A program made the translations under genes and the position numbers. Below are positions 1 to 10,149 of a stretch of DNA of 64,000 nt, piece after piece. Source of the DNA: Poa pratensis (lineage: Eukaryota; Streptophyta; Magnoliopsida; Poales; Poaceae); contig CAMZMU010000080.1 of NCBI GenBank assembly GCA_947311845.1, positions 22,019,233 to 22,083,232 of the forward strand. The letters run 5' to 3'. Position 1 is the first letter of the stretch; each line of letters starts with the position of its first letter. The notes under the pieces are model-generated. The model saw only the letters and a list, made by a program, of their open reading frames with translations. It had not been told where the DNA came from and made no database searches.

Positions 1-414
1 GGCTGTGCGAGAGGCAGAGGCGGCTGTGTGAGAGGAAGAGGTGGCGGCTGCCCAGCGTCGAGGAAGAGGCCGGAGTTGAGAAGGTGGTGGTCACGGTGAC
101 AAGAGGAGGAGGTGGCGGCTGTGCGAGAGGAGGTGAGTGAGAGAGAGCAGCCTGGGGGAAATGAGAGTGGGGCGTTTGACCCCTGTTGGGCGGAGGCCCA
201 GGTGCGGGGCGCGGGGATGATTTTCTGCACGAGGCCAGCCCTGCCGAGTTGCGAAGCTCGATTCGAGCTTCTCTACCGGGCAGGGCTGAGAGCTCTTTTT
301 CGTGTGAGTTGGGCAGTGCCCACGCGAGACAACCGGGCTACCAAACAGCCAAATTTTTGGAAATCTCGGTTGAGGTGGTAATTGTTGGGTTGGCCCGGGC
401 TACCAAACACGCCC
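1..414. mobile_element. Right part of a PIF/Harbinger-like DNA transposon, cut by the window edge
   Basis: The sequence ends in GGCTACCAAACACGCCC followed by TTA (415-417). This is the inverse of a GGGCGTGTTTGGTAGCC start, the usual terminus of grass PIF/Harbinger and Tourist elements, which duplicate a TTA/TAA target. A related internal copy of the end (GGGCTACCAAACAGCC) lies near 336-352. The first 140 bases are imperfect purine-rich repeats of GGCGGCTGTGCGAGAGG. The left end is outside the window. The short ORFs here have no recognisable domain. Confidence 0.5.
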
Positions 415-506
415 TTATAGTCAGGTCTAGCACGAGCTACAACACCCTTTTTTTGAAAGAATAAGGTGAGTCGGGTATGCGTAGCTATTATATGACTCGA
501 AAACCT

Positions 507-900
507 CTTTTAGATCCCGAGCTACGTGGAGCTCGTTTTTAAAAAAATTCGAAATCGACATTTTTAAGTTTCCATAAATCGTGAAAAAAATTCCGTATGT
601 AGATAATATGCAGATCTACAATCGTTCCTAGTTTCCAATCCAAATTCAAATTATTCTGAGCTAGATCTAAAAGACAAATTTCTGGATCTAAATACCCGGA
701 TTCAAAATTTGAAATATGTCAGAATTTGTCTTTTTTCCACAGCCCAAAATACAACGAATTTGAAGTAAAAAAAATCACGCTTGTGTGTCTCGAGAATATC
801 TACACCTGTGATTTTTTGCGCGATTTTTGGAAATTCAAAAAATGAATTTCGATTTTTTTCAATATAACGAGCTTCATGTAGCTCGGGAGGCAAAAGTCGG
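507..900. mobile_element. MITE-like hairpin element
   Basis: The arm TCCCGAGCTACGTGGAGCTCG (515-535) is answered by the inverse arm CGAGCTTCATGTAGCTCGGGA (868-888), with AT-rich sequence between. No coding capacity is visible. Exact ends and TSD are not clear, so the superfamily is unassigned; a Mutator-type MITE is possible. Confidence 0.5.
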
Positions 901-1222
901 CTATTAAATTGGTTATACATGACATTGCAACTAGATATAGTTGATTGTTAACTATACTATTAACCGCACGTTTATGATTATAGAAAAGGGAGGCATCGTC
1001 GACGAGTCCATGCAGGAAAGGTGTCTTGATCAAGAAATGACACCCACCATTGTGTAGGCAAATACACCCTATCTATCGATGTATCACAGATATATGCCGA
1101 GATCCCTACTATCCGCCTGTTGCATATCAACCACACTAAATTGGTGGTTTGGACTAGGTCAACGTGGTTCCTCTGACAAGAGATGGGTAAAGGTCGTAAA
1201 AGGACAAAAGTACACTTTGCAT

Positions 1223-1528
1223 CATAGGTATAGATGCACCAAATACCTAAAAAACGTATTTCAAAATGTCAAAATATTTCAAAAAAAACATATGTAAATC
1301 AAAAACTTTTATGTTCGCACACAAAGTTTCGTGAAAATAGACAATTTTTGGTGTTCCAAAATGACTTTTCACGATATTTCTTTTTCATTTTACGCATGCC
1401 ACGAAAATGTGTTTTTTCGCGAAATTTTATGTGCGAACATAAAATGTCCGGATGTACACCCGATATTTTTTGTAAATTTTTTTTATACATTTAAAATATT
1501 ATCTATAATCAGTGCATCTAAATCTATG
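1223..1528. mobile_element. MITE with 17-bp terminal inverted repeats and an internal palindrome
   Basis: The left end CATAGGTATAGATGCAC (1223-1239) matches the inverse of the right end GTGCATCTAAATCTATG (1512-1528) at 15 of 17 positions. A second inverted pair lies inside (TTTATGTTCGCACA near 1308-1321 and TGTGCGAACATAAA near 1430-1443), so the whole element can fold. A clear TSD is not visible. Confidence 0.6.
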
Positions 1529-1697
1529 AGCACCGTGTCTGTACAAAGAAAGCTTATGCTATGCTTAGGGCGTGTTCGGCAACTCTCCAACAGCCAGCTT
1601 CCCAAAATTTCAGCGAGAAGCTGTCCCGAACGTCTCAGATCCGAGAAGCTAGCTTCGAGAAGTTGAGCAAATCGCACGTACAAAACGCGGAGCTAGC

Positions 1698-1995
1698 TAG
1701 TGAGAACTTGCCTGTGGCAAGATGGTTAGGTGGGTGGTTGTACCCCAGCCCATCAGAGTTCAAACCCCAGGTTTGACGCTGATGTTTCTCATTTAAGGCG
1801 GAATATTCTTCAGTGGGAGGCGACGTTCCCGTCGACAGCGAGGCGCCCATGGTGACTTCGTCAATCTCAAGACTCGACCCGCCGACTCAGTCTCTCGGAG
1901 GTGCTCATATGGGTAGGGTGTGCGTGCGTGCGTTCATAGGGGTGAGTGTGTGCGCGTGTATATGAACGCCCTGCGTTGTACTGTGTTTCGCAAAA
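1698..1995 (+). mobile_element. Au-type SINE inserted in the Harbinger-like element
   Basis: A tRNA-derived pol III promoter is visible: an A-box-like TGGCAAGATGG near 1714-1726 and a B-box-like GTTCAAACC at 1758-1766. The body contains the familiar Au-SINE text TTCAGTGGGAGGCGACGTTC. A 16-bp target duplication, AAAACGCGGAGCTAGC, flanks it at 1682-1697 and 1996-2011. It was presumably copied by LINE machinery. The family name comes from recalled Au SINE sequence; the TSD and promoter boxes are seen directly. Confidence 0.8.
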
Positions 1996-2236
1996 AAAAC
2001 GCGGAGCTAGCAACTCGGTCAGCTGGGAAATTAGAGAAGCTGGCGTTGGTTGGAAATTACGGGCGCATGCCACCGCGAAGTGATCCAGCGAACCGTTTTC
2101 CTTCCTCTATCGTCTTCTTCGTAGTTGTTTTTCCCCTGCTACCCACGGGAACCTCAGTCTAGGCGGCCGCAGCCGGCCTCCGGCGACCAAGGCTCCGGCC
2201 GCCCCGCCGACCGCGGACCGCCTCCGGCCGCCCCTA

Positions 2237-2420
2237 CCTCCTCCGGCCTCCGGCTAATCTCGCGGACGCCAGCGCCTGCCATCCTGCCCTCCTCCGGCCG
2301 CCCCGCCGACCGCCTCCGGCCGTCCCGACCTCCTCCGGCCTCCGGCGAATCTCACGGACGCCAGCGCCTGCCATCCCGCCCTCCTCCGGCCGCCCCGCCG
2401 ACCTCCTCCAGCTGCCCCGA
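2237..2420. repeat. Two tandem copies of a 92-bp GC-rich unit
   Basis: The unit beginning CCTCCTCCGGCCTCCGGC is repeated at 2237-2328 and 2329-2420 with few differences. Part of the internal filler of the Harbinger-like element. Confidence 0.75.
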
Positions 2421-2697
2421 CCTCCTCCGGCTGAACAACCATATCGACCTCATCCGAATTCTTCATCGATCTAGTTCCTGCTCCTGTACGTGCAACCCAG
2501 CACGCGAACAAGCCCACCAGGCCAACATTCTTCCTCTGGTCGAATTGGCCGCAAATGGGCTTTCAGCCCATGGACGAAAAAGAAGCTATGCCGAACGTTT
2601 TTCGGCTTCTCCTAGCGATTAGAGGATCCTGGCGATGGAGTTGGGAGTGAGAATTTGAGGATTTAGAGAAGCTGGGACGTTGCCGAACACACCCTTA

Positions 2698-3228
2698 TTA
2701 GGCGTCTTTTGTTGGGAAGGAGCATAATAATCTCCCCTTGGCACAAGATTGAGCAAAGAAATGCGACTCCAGTTTAGTGTTTCTCATTCGACATCAGAGT
2801 CTCTTGTTTATCCAACAACACCTAAAAAAATATCCGTGCCTTACTCGGTCATCTGAGTCAAAGAGAAAAATGATTTGCTGTCGCAATCATATAAACAGAC
2901 TCCTCTCAAAAAGAAAAACACGAGCAGGAAACATCTGCACGCGACTGATCAAACAAGTTACAAGCACCTATCAACAAAAACGAGAAAAAATAAGTAAAGG
3001 ATTGGCCTGACTGTGACACTAGTCACACTACCCCTGGCACAGGGGAAAACGACTGTGCAACCAGGTCAGTTCCTGTGTGAAATGGCAACTCCCCCTTTTC
3101 TTTTTAGTTCGAAGATTAACTCATCTGTTTAAAACGCAATATACTACGGTAGCGTGAAGCAAAGCACCGGTGATCCGGAGAGCTGTAACGTGTACACTTC
3201 TCCCACAGTTCAACCGCATATAAAAAAG
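2698..3228. other. Gap without a recognisable gene
   Basis: Only short chance frames are present. No splice-linked exons, transposon ends or RNA genes were recognised. Confidence 0.6.
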
Positions 3229-3480
3229 AAAAGAAAAGAAAAGAAAGGCCTACCCTCCGTCAGTGCGTCACGCTCGTCGATCCCATGGCTTGTCATAGTG
3301 CGAAGCGCGCCGGACAGCGTCACACCACGGCAGGGCATGGAAAAAAGGCAGTTTGATAGGCTACTCTGTATGATCTATGGTCGCCAAACTCGCATGATTC
3401 TATTTTCTTTACGCGATACAACAGTCGATGTGGAATCTCGTACTACTCTATTTGACTTCTGCCCTTGTTTCTTTTTCTAG
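3229..3480. repeat. Diverged repeat unit A, first copy
   Basis: It starts in a GAAAAGAAAAGAAAAG purine run followed by CCTACCCTCCGTC and GTGCGTCACGCTCGTCGATCC, and ends near CTTGTTTCTTTTTCTA. It matches 4277-4574 throughout with small indels. No coding sense is visible. Confidence 0.7.
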
Positions 3481-3884
3481 AACGGAGCGTGTTATGAACG
3501 TGGTAGGGAGGATAATAGGTCTAAGTCTGGTACGAGATGGCCTTGGACAGATGAGGTGCGACGCCCAACCAAAAGGGGGCTGCCGCACAACAAGAGCAGG
3601 AAGAAATCTTTGGAAGGGATAATTGAGACAATTTTCTTGCTTGTCTATTGATTGATACGGCTAGGCATTATAGCAAGCTTACAAATTTGGAGCCTAAGCC
3701 GAACTAACAAACTTTAGGAAATAACTAACTTGGGAATCAAGAAATATCTCTAAGAGATCTAACTGCCAAAACTAACTAACAATAATTATGCAATCTATAA
3801 AGATAAATTTGGGAACTTTTCCTGCTGTGGCCCTTCCCTAGTGTGGCTGCATTACGCCACATAACAGAGCGAGAATGTATATGT
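3481..3884. other. Gap without a recognisable gene
   Basis: AT-rich sequence between the duplicated units. No gene or transposon end recognised. Confidence 0.5.
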
Positions 3885-4262
3885 ATTTTGTAATGCTCTG
3901 TTTCACCATATGATGGAATAAAAGTTGGTGGCACATTCACATCCATGCTATTTAGTCAAAATAAAATCATCTTTTCTAATAGGCCCCCGACCAGTCTCCT
4001 CTTAGAAGTTCCCCGAAAGATAAGTAAATTACATCTAGAATCACATGTTCTTCAAATAAGAAGTTCGATGCAGATTTTGGAAGCACAGTGGGTTACCTTC
4101 ACATTGTTGGCATAACCAATGCCAAATGTGTCACTATCAGTGATAGATGTCGCGCGTGTCAACAGAGGGATCGGGCAGACCATAGTTGCAGGTTGAGAAC
4201 TTGAGATTGAATGAGCAGCAGTAATCTCAAAGTCAATGGGATACCTAGAGGATGGAGGGAGG
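3885..4262. repeat. Diverged repeat unit B, first copy
   Basis: It contains TTTCACCATATGATGGAATAAAAGTTGGTGGCAC and TTCCCCGAAAGATAAG landmarks, all found again in order at 6224-6659. It runs directly into repeat unit A's second copy. It also supplies an uninterrupted version of the CACTA target site near 4250-4285. Confidence 0.75.
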
Positions 4263-4276
4263 CATTAATCATATCT

Positions 4277-4574
4277 CCTTTCGAAAAGAAAAGAAAAGAA
4301 AGGTCTACCCTGCGTCGGTGCGTCACGCTCGTCGATCCCATGACTTGTCATGGGGCAAAGCGCCCCGAGCCATGTCGGCTCATTCCTTTTCCATTTTTCC
4401 CCTTGCACATCGTCACAACTCACACCACGGCAGTGCATGGAAAAGACAATATGAGGCTAGCTACTCCATATGCTATGGCCGCAAAACTAGCACACTTTTG
4501 TTTTCTTTACGCGATACAATAGGAATCTCGTACTGTACTATTCTATTTGACATGCACTTGTCTCTTTTTCTACT
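4277..4574. repeat. Diverged repeat unit A, second copy
   Basis: Same landmarks as 3229-3480, including the GAAAAG run and GTGCGTCACGCTCGTCGATCC. With unit B just before it, the order B-A suggests one ancestral unit that was duplicated locally. Confidence 0.7.
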
Positions 4575-4617
4575 CCCTATGTTCCATAATGTAAGCCTTT
4601 TTAAAAAGTCTTACATT

Positions 4618-6185
4618 CTTTTTTTGAGTTTAAGGTGGTCGATATCCACCGCTCGAATAGATAGAATAGAATTAACCCAGTTTATAAGGAAAACCGGGTC
4701 CAAAAACCATACAAACTGTACAAAAGAATCACACAGACGAATCGATCCGCCGCCCACACGACACAAGTCGACCACGTCACAACACACACCACCCGCTCCG
4801 GGGCCGCCGCCCCGGCGTAGCAACCAGATCGAACATCCCATTGCCCGAAATCGATCCAGTCATGGTCAACAAACCTTCTGCCCGCGCAGTCTTCATCCAG
4901 TTTGCCACCAAAACCACCCTGTTCTGAGGTCGCCGCCCCGGCGTAGCAACCAGATCGACCTTCGCATTGCCCGAAGGCGATCCAGTCAGGTCAACGAACC
5001 CTCTGTCCGTGCAGTCTTCATCCAGGTCGCCACCCAGACCCTGCTAGACAACGACTCTGCCTCATAGAACCGTCGTAGCGTGGGAGACCGAGGCCGTCGC
5101 CTCGACGTCCACCACCATCCGGGACCGCCGCCCCGGCATCCGCCTCCCCAGACCACGGGGCTATCCTGCCCATCCATTGCGAAGCCATCGCACCACGAGG
5201 GTCAATAACTCCAAGACGACGCCTCCAACAAGGTAGTGACGCGTCCGTCACCGTCGCCCGCCCCCGACGGGGCTAAGGTTTTCACCCGGAGAGTCTTGTA
5301 ACCACTCGCGTCGGACCGGGTCGAGATTCCACAACGACGCGATCAAGAAGGGAACGACGCCCAAAGACGCCGCCGTCATTGGCACAGACCGAAGTCCGTG
5401 CAAGCTTTCGCTTGGAATTCTCCCCGTCCGTGAAGCTTAGGGAGTAGCCGGTTGGGAGCCTCTCTCCGTCACCACCACCAATCTTCATCGCATGCTGCCA
5501 CCACCGTGGCACCTCACGCCACGGCGGCAGCCCTGCCGGTCGCGGTCCTGCTGCAACCACCGGTCCGGGGCCGCCGCCCCGGCTTCCTCTGCTGCCGCGC
5601 CGGAACCAGAGCCACCGAACGCGCAGCATCTCCAGGGGCAGCCGACGCCTCCACAGGCGCATCCAGCTCGCCCAGGACGGCCGCAACCACGCAGCAACCT
5701 CGTCCATCTTCTTGCTCCTCTGCAGCCACAGGAGCGCCGCACCACCTCCACGGCGCCCAGAACCAACGCCAAGCACCGGCGCAACCGGCCACAGCTCGCG
5801 GCGGCCGCGGCCCGCCCGACCCAGATCGGGCCCTGGCAGGCCCGCCGCCTCACCGCAGCACCACGGACCATCCCGTCGCTACACAGCCCACCACGCTCCG
5901 GTAGACCCCCGTGAGGGGACCCATCGCAGTGCCACCGCGCCCCACACGAGCGCAGCGTCCCGGCCCGACGGCGCCGTCCGCACGCCAGCCCACCGTGCGA
6001 GGAGGCGAGAGGATCCCGCCGCCGCCGACACCGGCCAGGCTTTGCCTGGCCGCGCCCTGTGGCGACGGCGAGGGAGGTGGAGAGGAAGGGAGAGGTCCGG
6101 GCGGCGGCGCTAGGTTTTCCTCCCCGTCGCTCGCGGGAGCGACGCGGGAGGGAGAAGACTCGGTTCCTGGTATATTCATCTTCAA
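4618..6185 (-). mobile_element. LINE-like retroposon with 15-bp target duplication, minus strand
   Basis: AAAAAGTCTTACATT occurs on both sides (4603-4617 and 6186-6200). A T-run at the left edge is an A-tail when read on the minus strand. Near it is TTTATAAGGAAAACCGGGTCC, the inverse of a common grass LINE 3' end. The interior is GC-rich with long overlapping frames in every phase, which is compositional. No reverse transcriptase or endonuclease motif was found, so this is a non-autonomous or internally deleted copy moved by target-primed reverse transcription. A GC-rich processed transcript is an alternative. Confidence 0.65.
4805..5048. repeat. Two tandem copies of a 126-bp unit
   Basis: CGCCGCCCCGGCGTAGCAAC starts at 4805 and again at 4931. 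The text between (ATTGCCCGAA..GATCCAGTCA..GTCAACGAACC) repeats with few changes. Lies inside the LINE-like retroposon. Confidence 0.75.
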
Positions 6186-6223
6186 AAAAAGTCTTACATT
6201 TTGGAATAGAGGTAGTAGAACGT

Positions 6224-6659
6224 AATGAGAAGTTATATGTATTGTGTAACGCTAATGCCATGTTTCACCATATAATGGAATAAAAGTTGGTGGCACCTTC
6301 ACATCAATTCTATTTAGTAAAAAAAAGGAAATATGATCATATTTTCTAAAAGGCCCCGACAATGCTAGAATTAAAGCTAAGCATGGTGTGCTCTTAGACA
6401 CAAGTTCCCCGAAAGATAAGTAAATTACATCTAGGACCATATGTTCTTCAAAGAAAACTGCTGGTACAAATTTGGATGCACAACGAGTTACCTTCACATG
6501 GCCGGCATGACAAATGACGTATGTGTCAACACCGGTGATAGATGTCATGTGTGTAAACAAAGGGGGAGGGGGCATATCATAGTCATAGGTTAAGATTTGA
6601 ATGAGCTAGTAATCTTAAATTCAACAGGGATACCTAGGGAAGGATGGAGGGTGACATGA
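6224..6659. repeat. Diverged repeat unit B, second copy, broken by the CACTA element
   Basis: Aligns by eye with 3885-4262. Its expected continuation (ATCATTTCTCCTTCCGAAAG) is found only at 30863, on the other side of the CACTA insertion. Confidence 0.75.
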
Positions 6660-6776
6660 CACTAGTGGAAAAAGGGTCTTCCATCCAGAGCACTAGTCCC
6701 CACTCTGTTACGGGCCGGGACTAGTGTAGCACCTCCAACGGCTAGGAGGCCGGGGAGCCTCCAGTCCCGACATCTA

Positions 6777-6873
6777 GTCCCGGGCCGTGATACCGCCCGG
6801 GACTAAAGGGCTCGTGCCCAACCAGCCCCACAAGCGGAGGCCTCTAGTCCCGGGTCGTATCACGGAACGGGAC
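6777..6873. promoter_or_regulatory. Left subterminal dyad repeats of the CACTA element (two 27-nt modules)
   Basis: Two modules of form GTCCCGGG-N11-CCCGGGAC lie at 6777-6803 and 6847-6873, the second with AACGGGAC as right half. A half-site sits near 6712-6723. Subterminal repeats of CACTA elements are bound by the TNPA-type protein. These also lie immediately before the TNP2 TATA box. Confidence 0.75.
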
Positions 6874-6887
6874 TAGAGGTCGACCAC

Positions 6888-6897
6888 TATATATAAG
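6888..6897 (+). promoter_or_regulatory. TATA box for the TNP2 gene
   Basis: TATATATAAG lies 15 bases after the second subterminal dyad and about 640 bases before the first coding exon recognised, leaving room for a 5' UTR and intron. Confidence 0.55.
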
Positions 6898-8539
6898 TTC
6901 GTCCACTGCAGCTCGAGCTCATATGCATGGTGTCCATTTTTCCTCTTGTCAAGCCGAGTTCATGCCCAATTTTTTCTCCAAGATTTGGTGGTAACCCCTA
7001 AATCCAAGGTTTTAAAAGGTTAGCAACTTTATCCTTTCATCTCTCGTTATTAGTTTGCCTCAATGCTCTAGAAGTAGAGAGGGATTTCATGCTCTAGGAG
7101 TAGAGGGAATTTTAGATGTGTAATTTTAGGCAAATTTTGATTAGGCAAAAAGTTACTGAAAGTTGAAATATGTAATTTTATAGTTTCAGAGCTCAGAATG
7201 GAATGAGATTTTCACTGCTAGATCAATAATTAAAAGTTCCACATTTTTCATGTTAATTGTTTTGTCCAATTCAAAAATTGGTGCATGTAAATTTTTCAAA
7301 TTCAAATTTTTAGATTTCAACAAGTAAATGAAGTGAAAATGATCCAAGCTCACATTAACTTGTTAGTTTGCATATGTCCAGATGTTTTTTACTTAGTAAT
7401 TGATCAAAATGAGTATGGAGAAGAAATTTTTTAATTAGTTAATGTGATGAACAACTTGTATAAAATTGGTCACTCATCTCTATTCATGATGTTGTGTAAT
7501 GGTTTTTGATATACTTATACAATAATGCAGATGGTCCGGAATGGATGTACGGTACTGACCGACGCTCTGGCGAGTTCATGAATGGCTTGCGTGAATTCCT
7601 CCGTGTGGCTGATGCGAACAAGCGGAATGGTTTTGTATTCTGTCTGTGTAGTGACTGTAAGAATACGAAGGATTACTCAGACTCAAAAATCCTTCACATC
7701 CACCTGTTTCGGTATGGTTTCATGCCCAGCTATAATTGTTGGACCAAGCATGGTGAGAGGGGGGTTATAATGGAAGACAATGAAGAAGAAGAGGATGATG
7801 ACAACTATCATGGGTTCTCTGGATACGGTGATACTTCCATGGGGGAAGCTGAAGGGGAGGCTGAAGGGGAAGCTAAAGGGGAAGCTGAAGGGGAGGCACA
7901 TGATGAGCCCGCTGATGATCTTGGTCGGACCATTGCTGATGCACGGAGAGACTGCGAAAGTGAAAAGGAGGGTGAGAAGTTCGATAAAATGTTAGAGGAT
8001 CACAACAAGTTGTTGTACCCAACTTGCGAAAATGGTCTGAAAAAGCTGGGTAGCACACTGGAATTGCTGCAATGGAAGGCAGAGAACGGTGTGAGTGACA
8101 GGGGATTTGAAAAGTTGCTGCAAAAGTTAAAAAAGATGCTTCCAAAGGATAACGTATTGCCCGCCAGTACGTACGAAGCAAAGAAGGTTGTCTGCCCTCT
8201 AGGTTTAGAGGTTCAGAAGATACATGCATGCATTAATGACTGCATCCTCTACCGCGGTGAGAAGTACGAGAATTTGGATGCATGCCGGGTATGCACTGCA
8301 TTGCGGTATAAGATCAGACGAGATGACCCTGGTGATGTTGAGGGCGAGCCCCCCCGTAAGAGGGTTCCTGCCAAGGTGATGTGGTATGCTCCTATAATAC
8401 GACGGTTGAAACGTTTGTTCAGAAACAAGGAGCATGCCAAGTTGTTGCGATGGCACAAAGAGGACCGTAAGTCAGACGGGATGTTGAGACACCCCGCTGA
8501 TGGGACGCAGTGGAGAAAGATCGATAGAGAGTACGAGGA

Positions 8540-10135
8540 TGATGACGTGAAACACACGTTCGTTGGGAGACCCCAAGAGGAAGGTATGATGTAGTCAGCA
8601 GCAAATTTTCCTCAGAAAGAAACCAAGGTTATCAAACCAGTAGGAGCAGCAACTCTTCAGAAGGTTGTCAACGGCGCCAGAAAAATAGCTGTCGAAGGGA
8701 GTCTGGACTGTTGACGTGGAATCTGCACACAACACAATCAAACTACTTTGCCCCAACGAAACAGTGAGGTTGTCAATCTCACTGGCTTGCTGAAAACAAA
8801 GGATTAAACGTATGGTGTGGAAAATGAGTATTAAATTGCAGAGAATGAAAAAGGAACAGTTTGCAGTTTGTGGTTGTTTAATCAGTTTAAAAGAATGGAC
8901 CGGGGTCCACAGTTCACTAGTGGTGTCTCTCCATAAAAGATAACTAACATGTTGGGTGAACAAATTACAGCTGGGCAATTGACGAATAGTGAGCGCATGA
9001 CAATGCATATACATGACATGTTGACTACTATGATATTTAATTGGGCATTACGACATAATACATAGACCGTTATCCAACAGCATCTATGACTAATAATCCA
9101 CCGCCGGGTTGTCATCCGAGTCCCCCGTTGGTATTAAGTTGCAAGCAACGGATAATTGCATTAAGTAAAGTGCGTAATGTAAACAAACACATATGCCCGT
9201 GGACATAGCATCGTTAGGTTATCCCTAGTGGCAACAGCACATCCACAACCTTAGAACTTTCTGTCACTGTCCCAGGTTAAACGGAGACATGAACCCACTA
9301 TCTAGCATAAATACTCTCTCTTGGAGTTACAAGCATCTACTTGGCCAAAGCATCTACGAGTAACGGAAAGCATGCAAGATCTTAAATAACATATAAGATA
9401 GATTGATAATCAACTTGACATAATATTCAATATTCATCGGATCCCAGCAAACACAACATGTAGCATTACAATAATATGATCTTGATCATGTAGGGCAGCT
9501 CACAAGATCTAAACATGATGGCACAAAGTGGAGAGACAACCATCTAGCTACTGCTATGGACCCGTAGTCCAAGGATGAACTACTCACGCATCACTCCGGA
9601 GGCAGGCATGGCGATGTAGAAGCCTCCGGTGACGATTCCCCTCTCCGGCAGGGTGCCGGGAAGAGGTTCTGAACCCTCCCGAGCTAGGGTTGACGACGGC
9701 GGCGTCTCTGGATCTTTTCGTGGATATTTGCTCAGGTACTTAGGGTTTTCGCGTCGGGGGAATAAGTAGGCGAAAGGGCGGCGGCTGCGGACCCCCGAGG
9801 GGCCCACACCACCCTAGGGCGCGGCAGAAGGGGGGCCGCGCCCTAGGTGCGTGTGGCCTCCTGGTGGCCCTCCTCTGCTGCTCCTTCGCTCCGTCAGACG
9901 TGTTCTGGAAAAATAGGCACCCCGTGTAGTTTCGTCCAATTCCGAGAATATTTCCAGACTAGCTTTTCTGGAATACAAAAACAGCAGAAAACAGGAACTG
10001 GCACTTCGGCATCTTGTTAATAGGTTAGTCCCAAAAAATGTATAAAAGTGATATAAAGTAGATGCAAAACATGTAGCAATTGGTATAAAACAAGCATGGA
10101 ACATCAAAAATTATAGATACGTTTGAGACGTATCA
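8540..10135 (-). repeat. R1 3' LTR
   Basis: 1596 bp, bounded by TG..CA on the minus strand and followed internally by the polypurine tract. It matches 14126-15722 almost base for base. Confidence 0.93.
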
Positions 10136-10149
10136 GCATCCCCAAGCTT
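10136..10149 (-). other. R1 polypurine tract
   Basis: Reads AAGCTTGGGGATGC on the minus strand, directly before the 3' LTR. It primes plus-strand DNA synthesis. Similar copies lie at 12031-12044 and 12089-12102. Confidence 0.8.

Larger units (their letters stand above)
1568..2694. mobile_element. Non-autonomous PIF/Harbinger-like element (1.13 kb) with TTA target duplication
   Basis: The element starts GGGCGTGTTCGGCAAC and ends GTTGCCGAACACACCC, an inverted repeat with one mismatch in 16, and has TTA on both sides (1565-1567 and 2695-2697). The target and the G-rich start are typical of PIF/Harbinger. It has no transposase. It contains a SINE (1698-1995) and a GC-rich 92-bp tandem repeat (2237-2420). 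The long proline/alanine-rich frames in the GC-rich part are compositional, not genes. Confidence 0.75.
4573..6215. mobile_element. Short Stowaway MITE split by a retroposon
   Basis: The left end CTCCCTATGTTCCATAATGTAAG (4573 onward) is the inverse of the right end in CTTACATTTTGGAATAGAGGTAG (to 6215). TA lies on both sides (4571-4572 and 6216-6217), as for Stowaway/Tc1-Mariner MITEs. Without the 1.57-kb insert the MITE is only about 75 bp. Confidence 0.7.

Noticed and set aside
2125..2622. 165-codon Pro/Ala-rich ORF
   Set aside because: Lies in the GC-rich tandem repeat inside the Harbinger-like element; open in several frames and no domain.
5282..6261. Long GC-rich ORFs on both strands (up to 258 codons)
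   Set aside because: Overlapping frames in all phases of a GC-rich retroposon interior; low-complexity Arg/Pro/Ala products.
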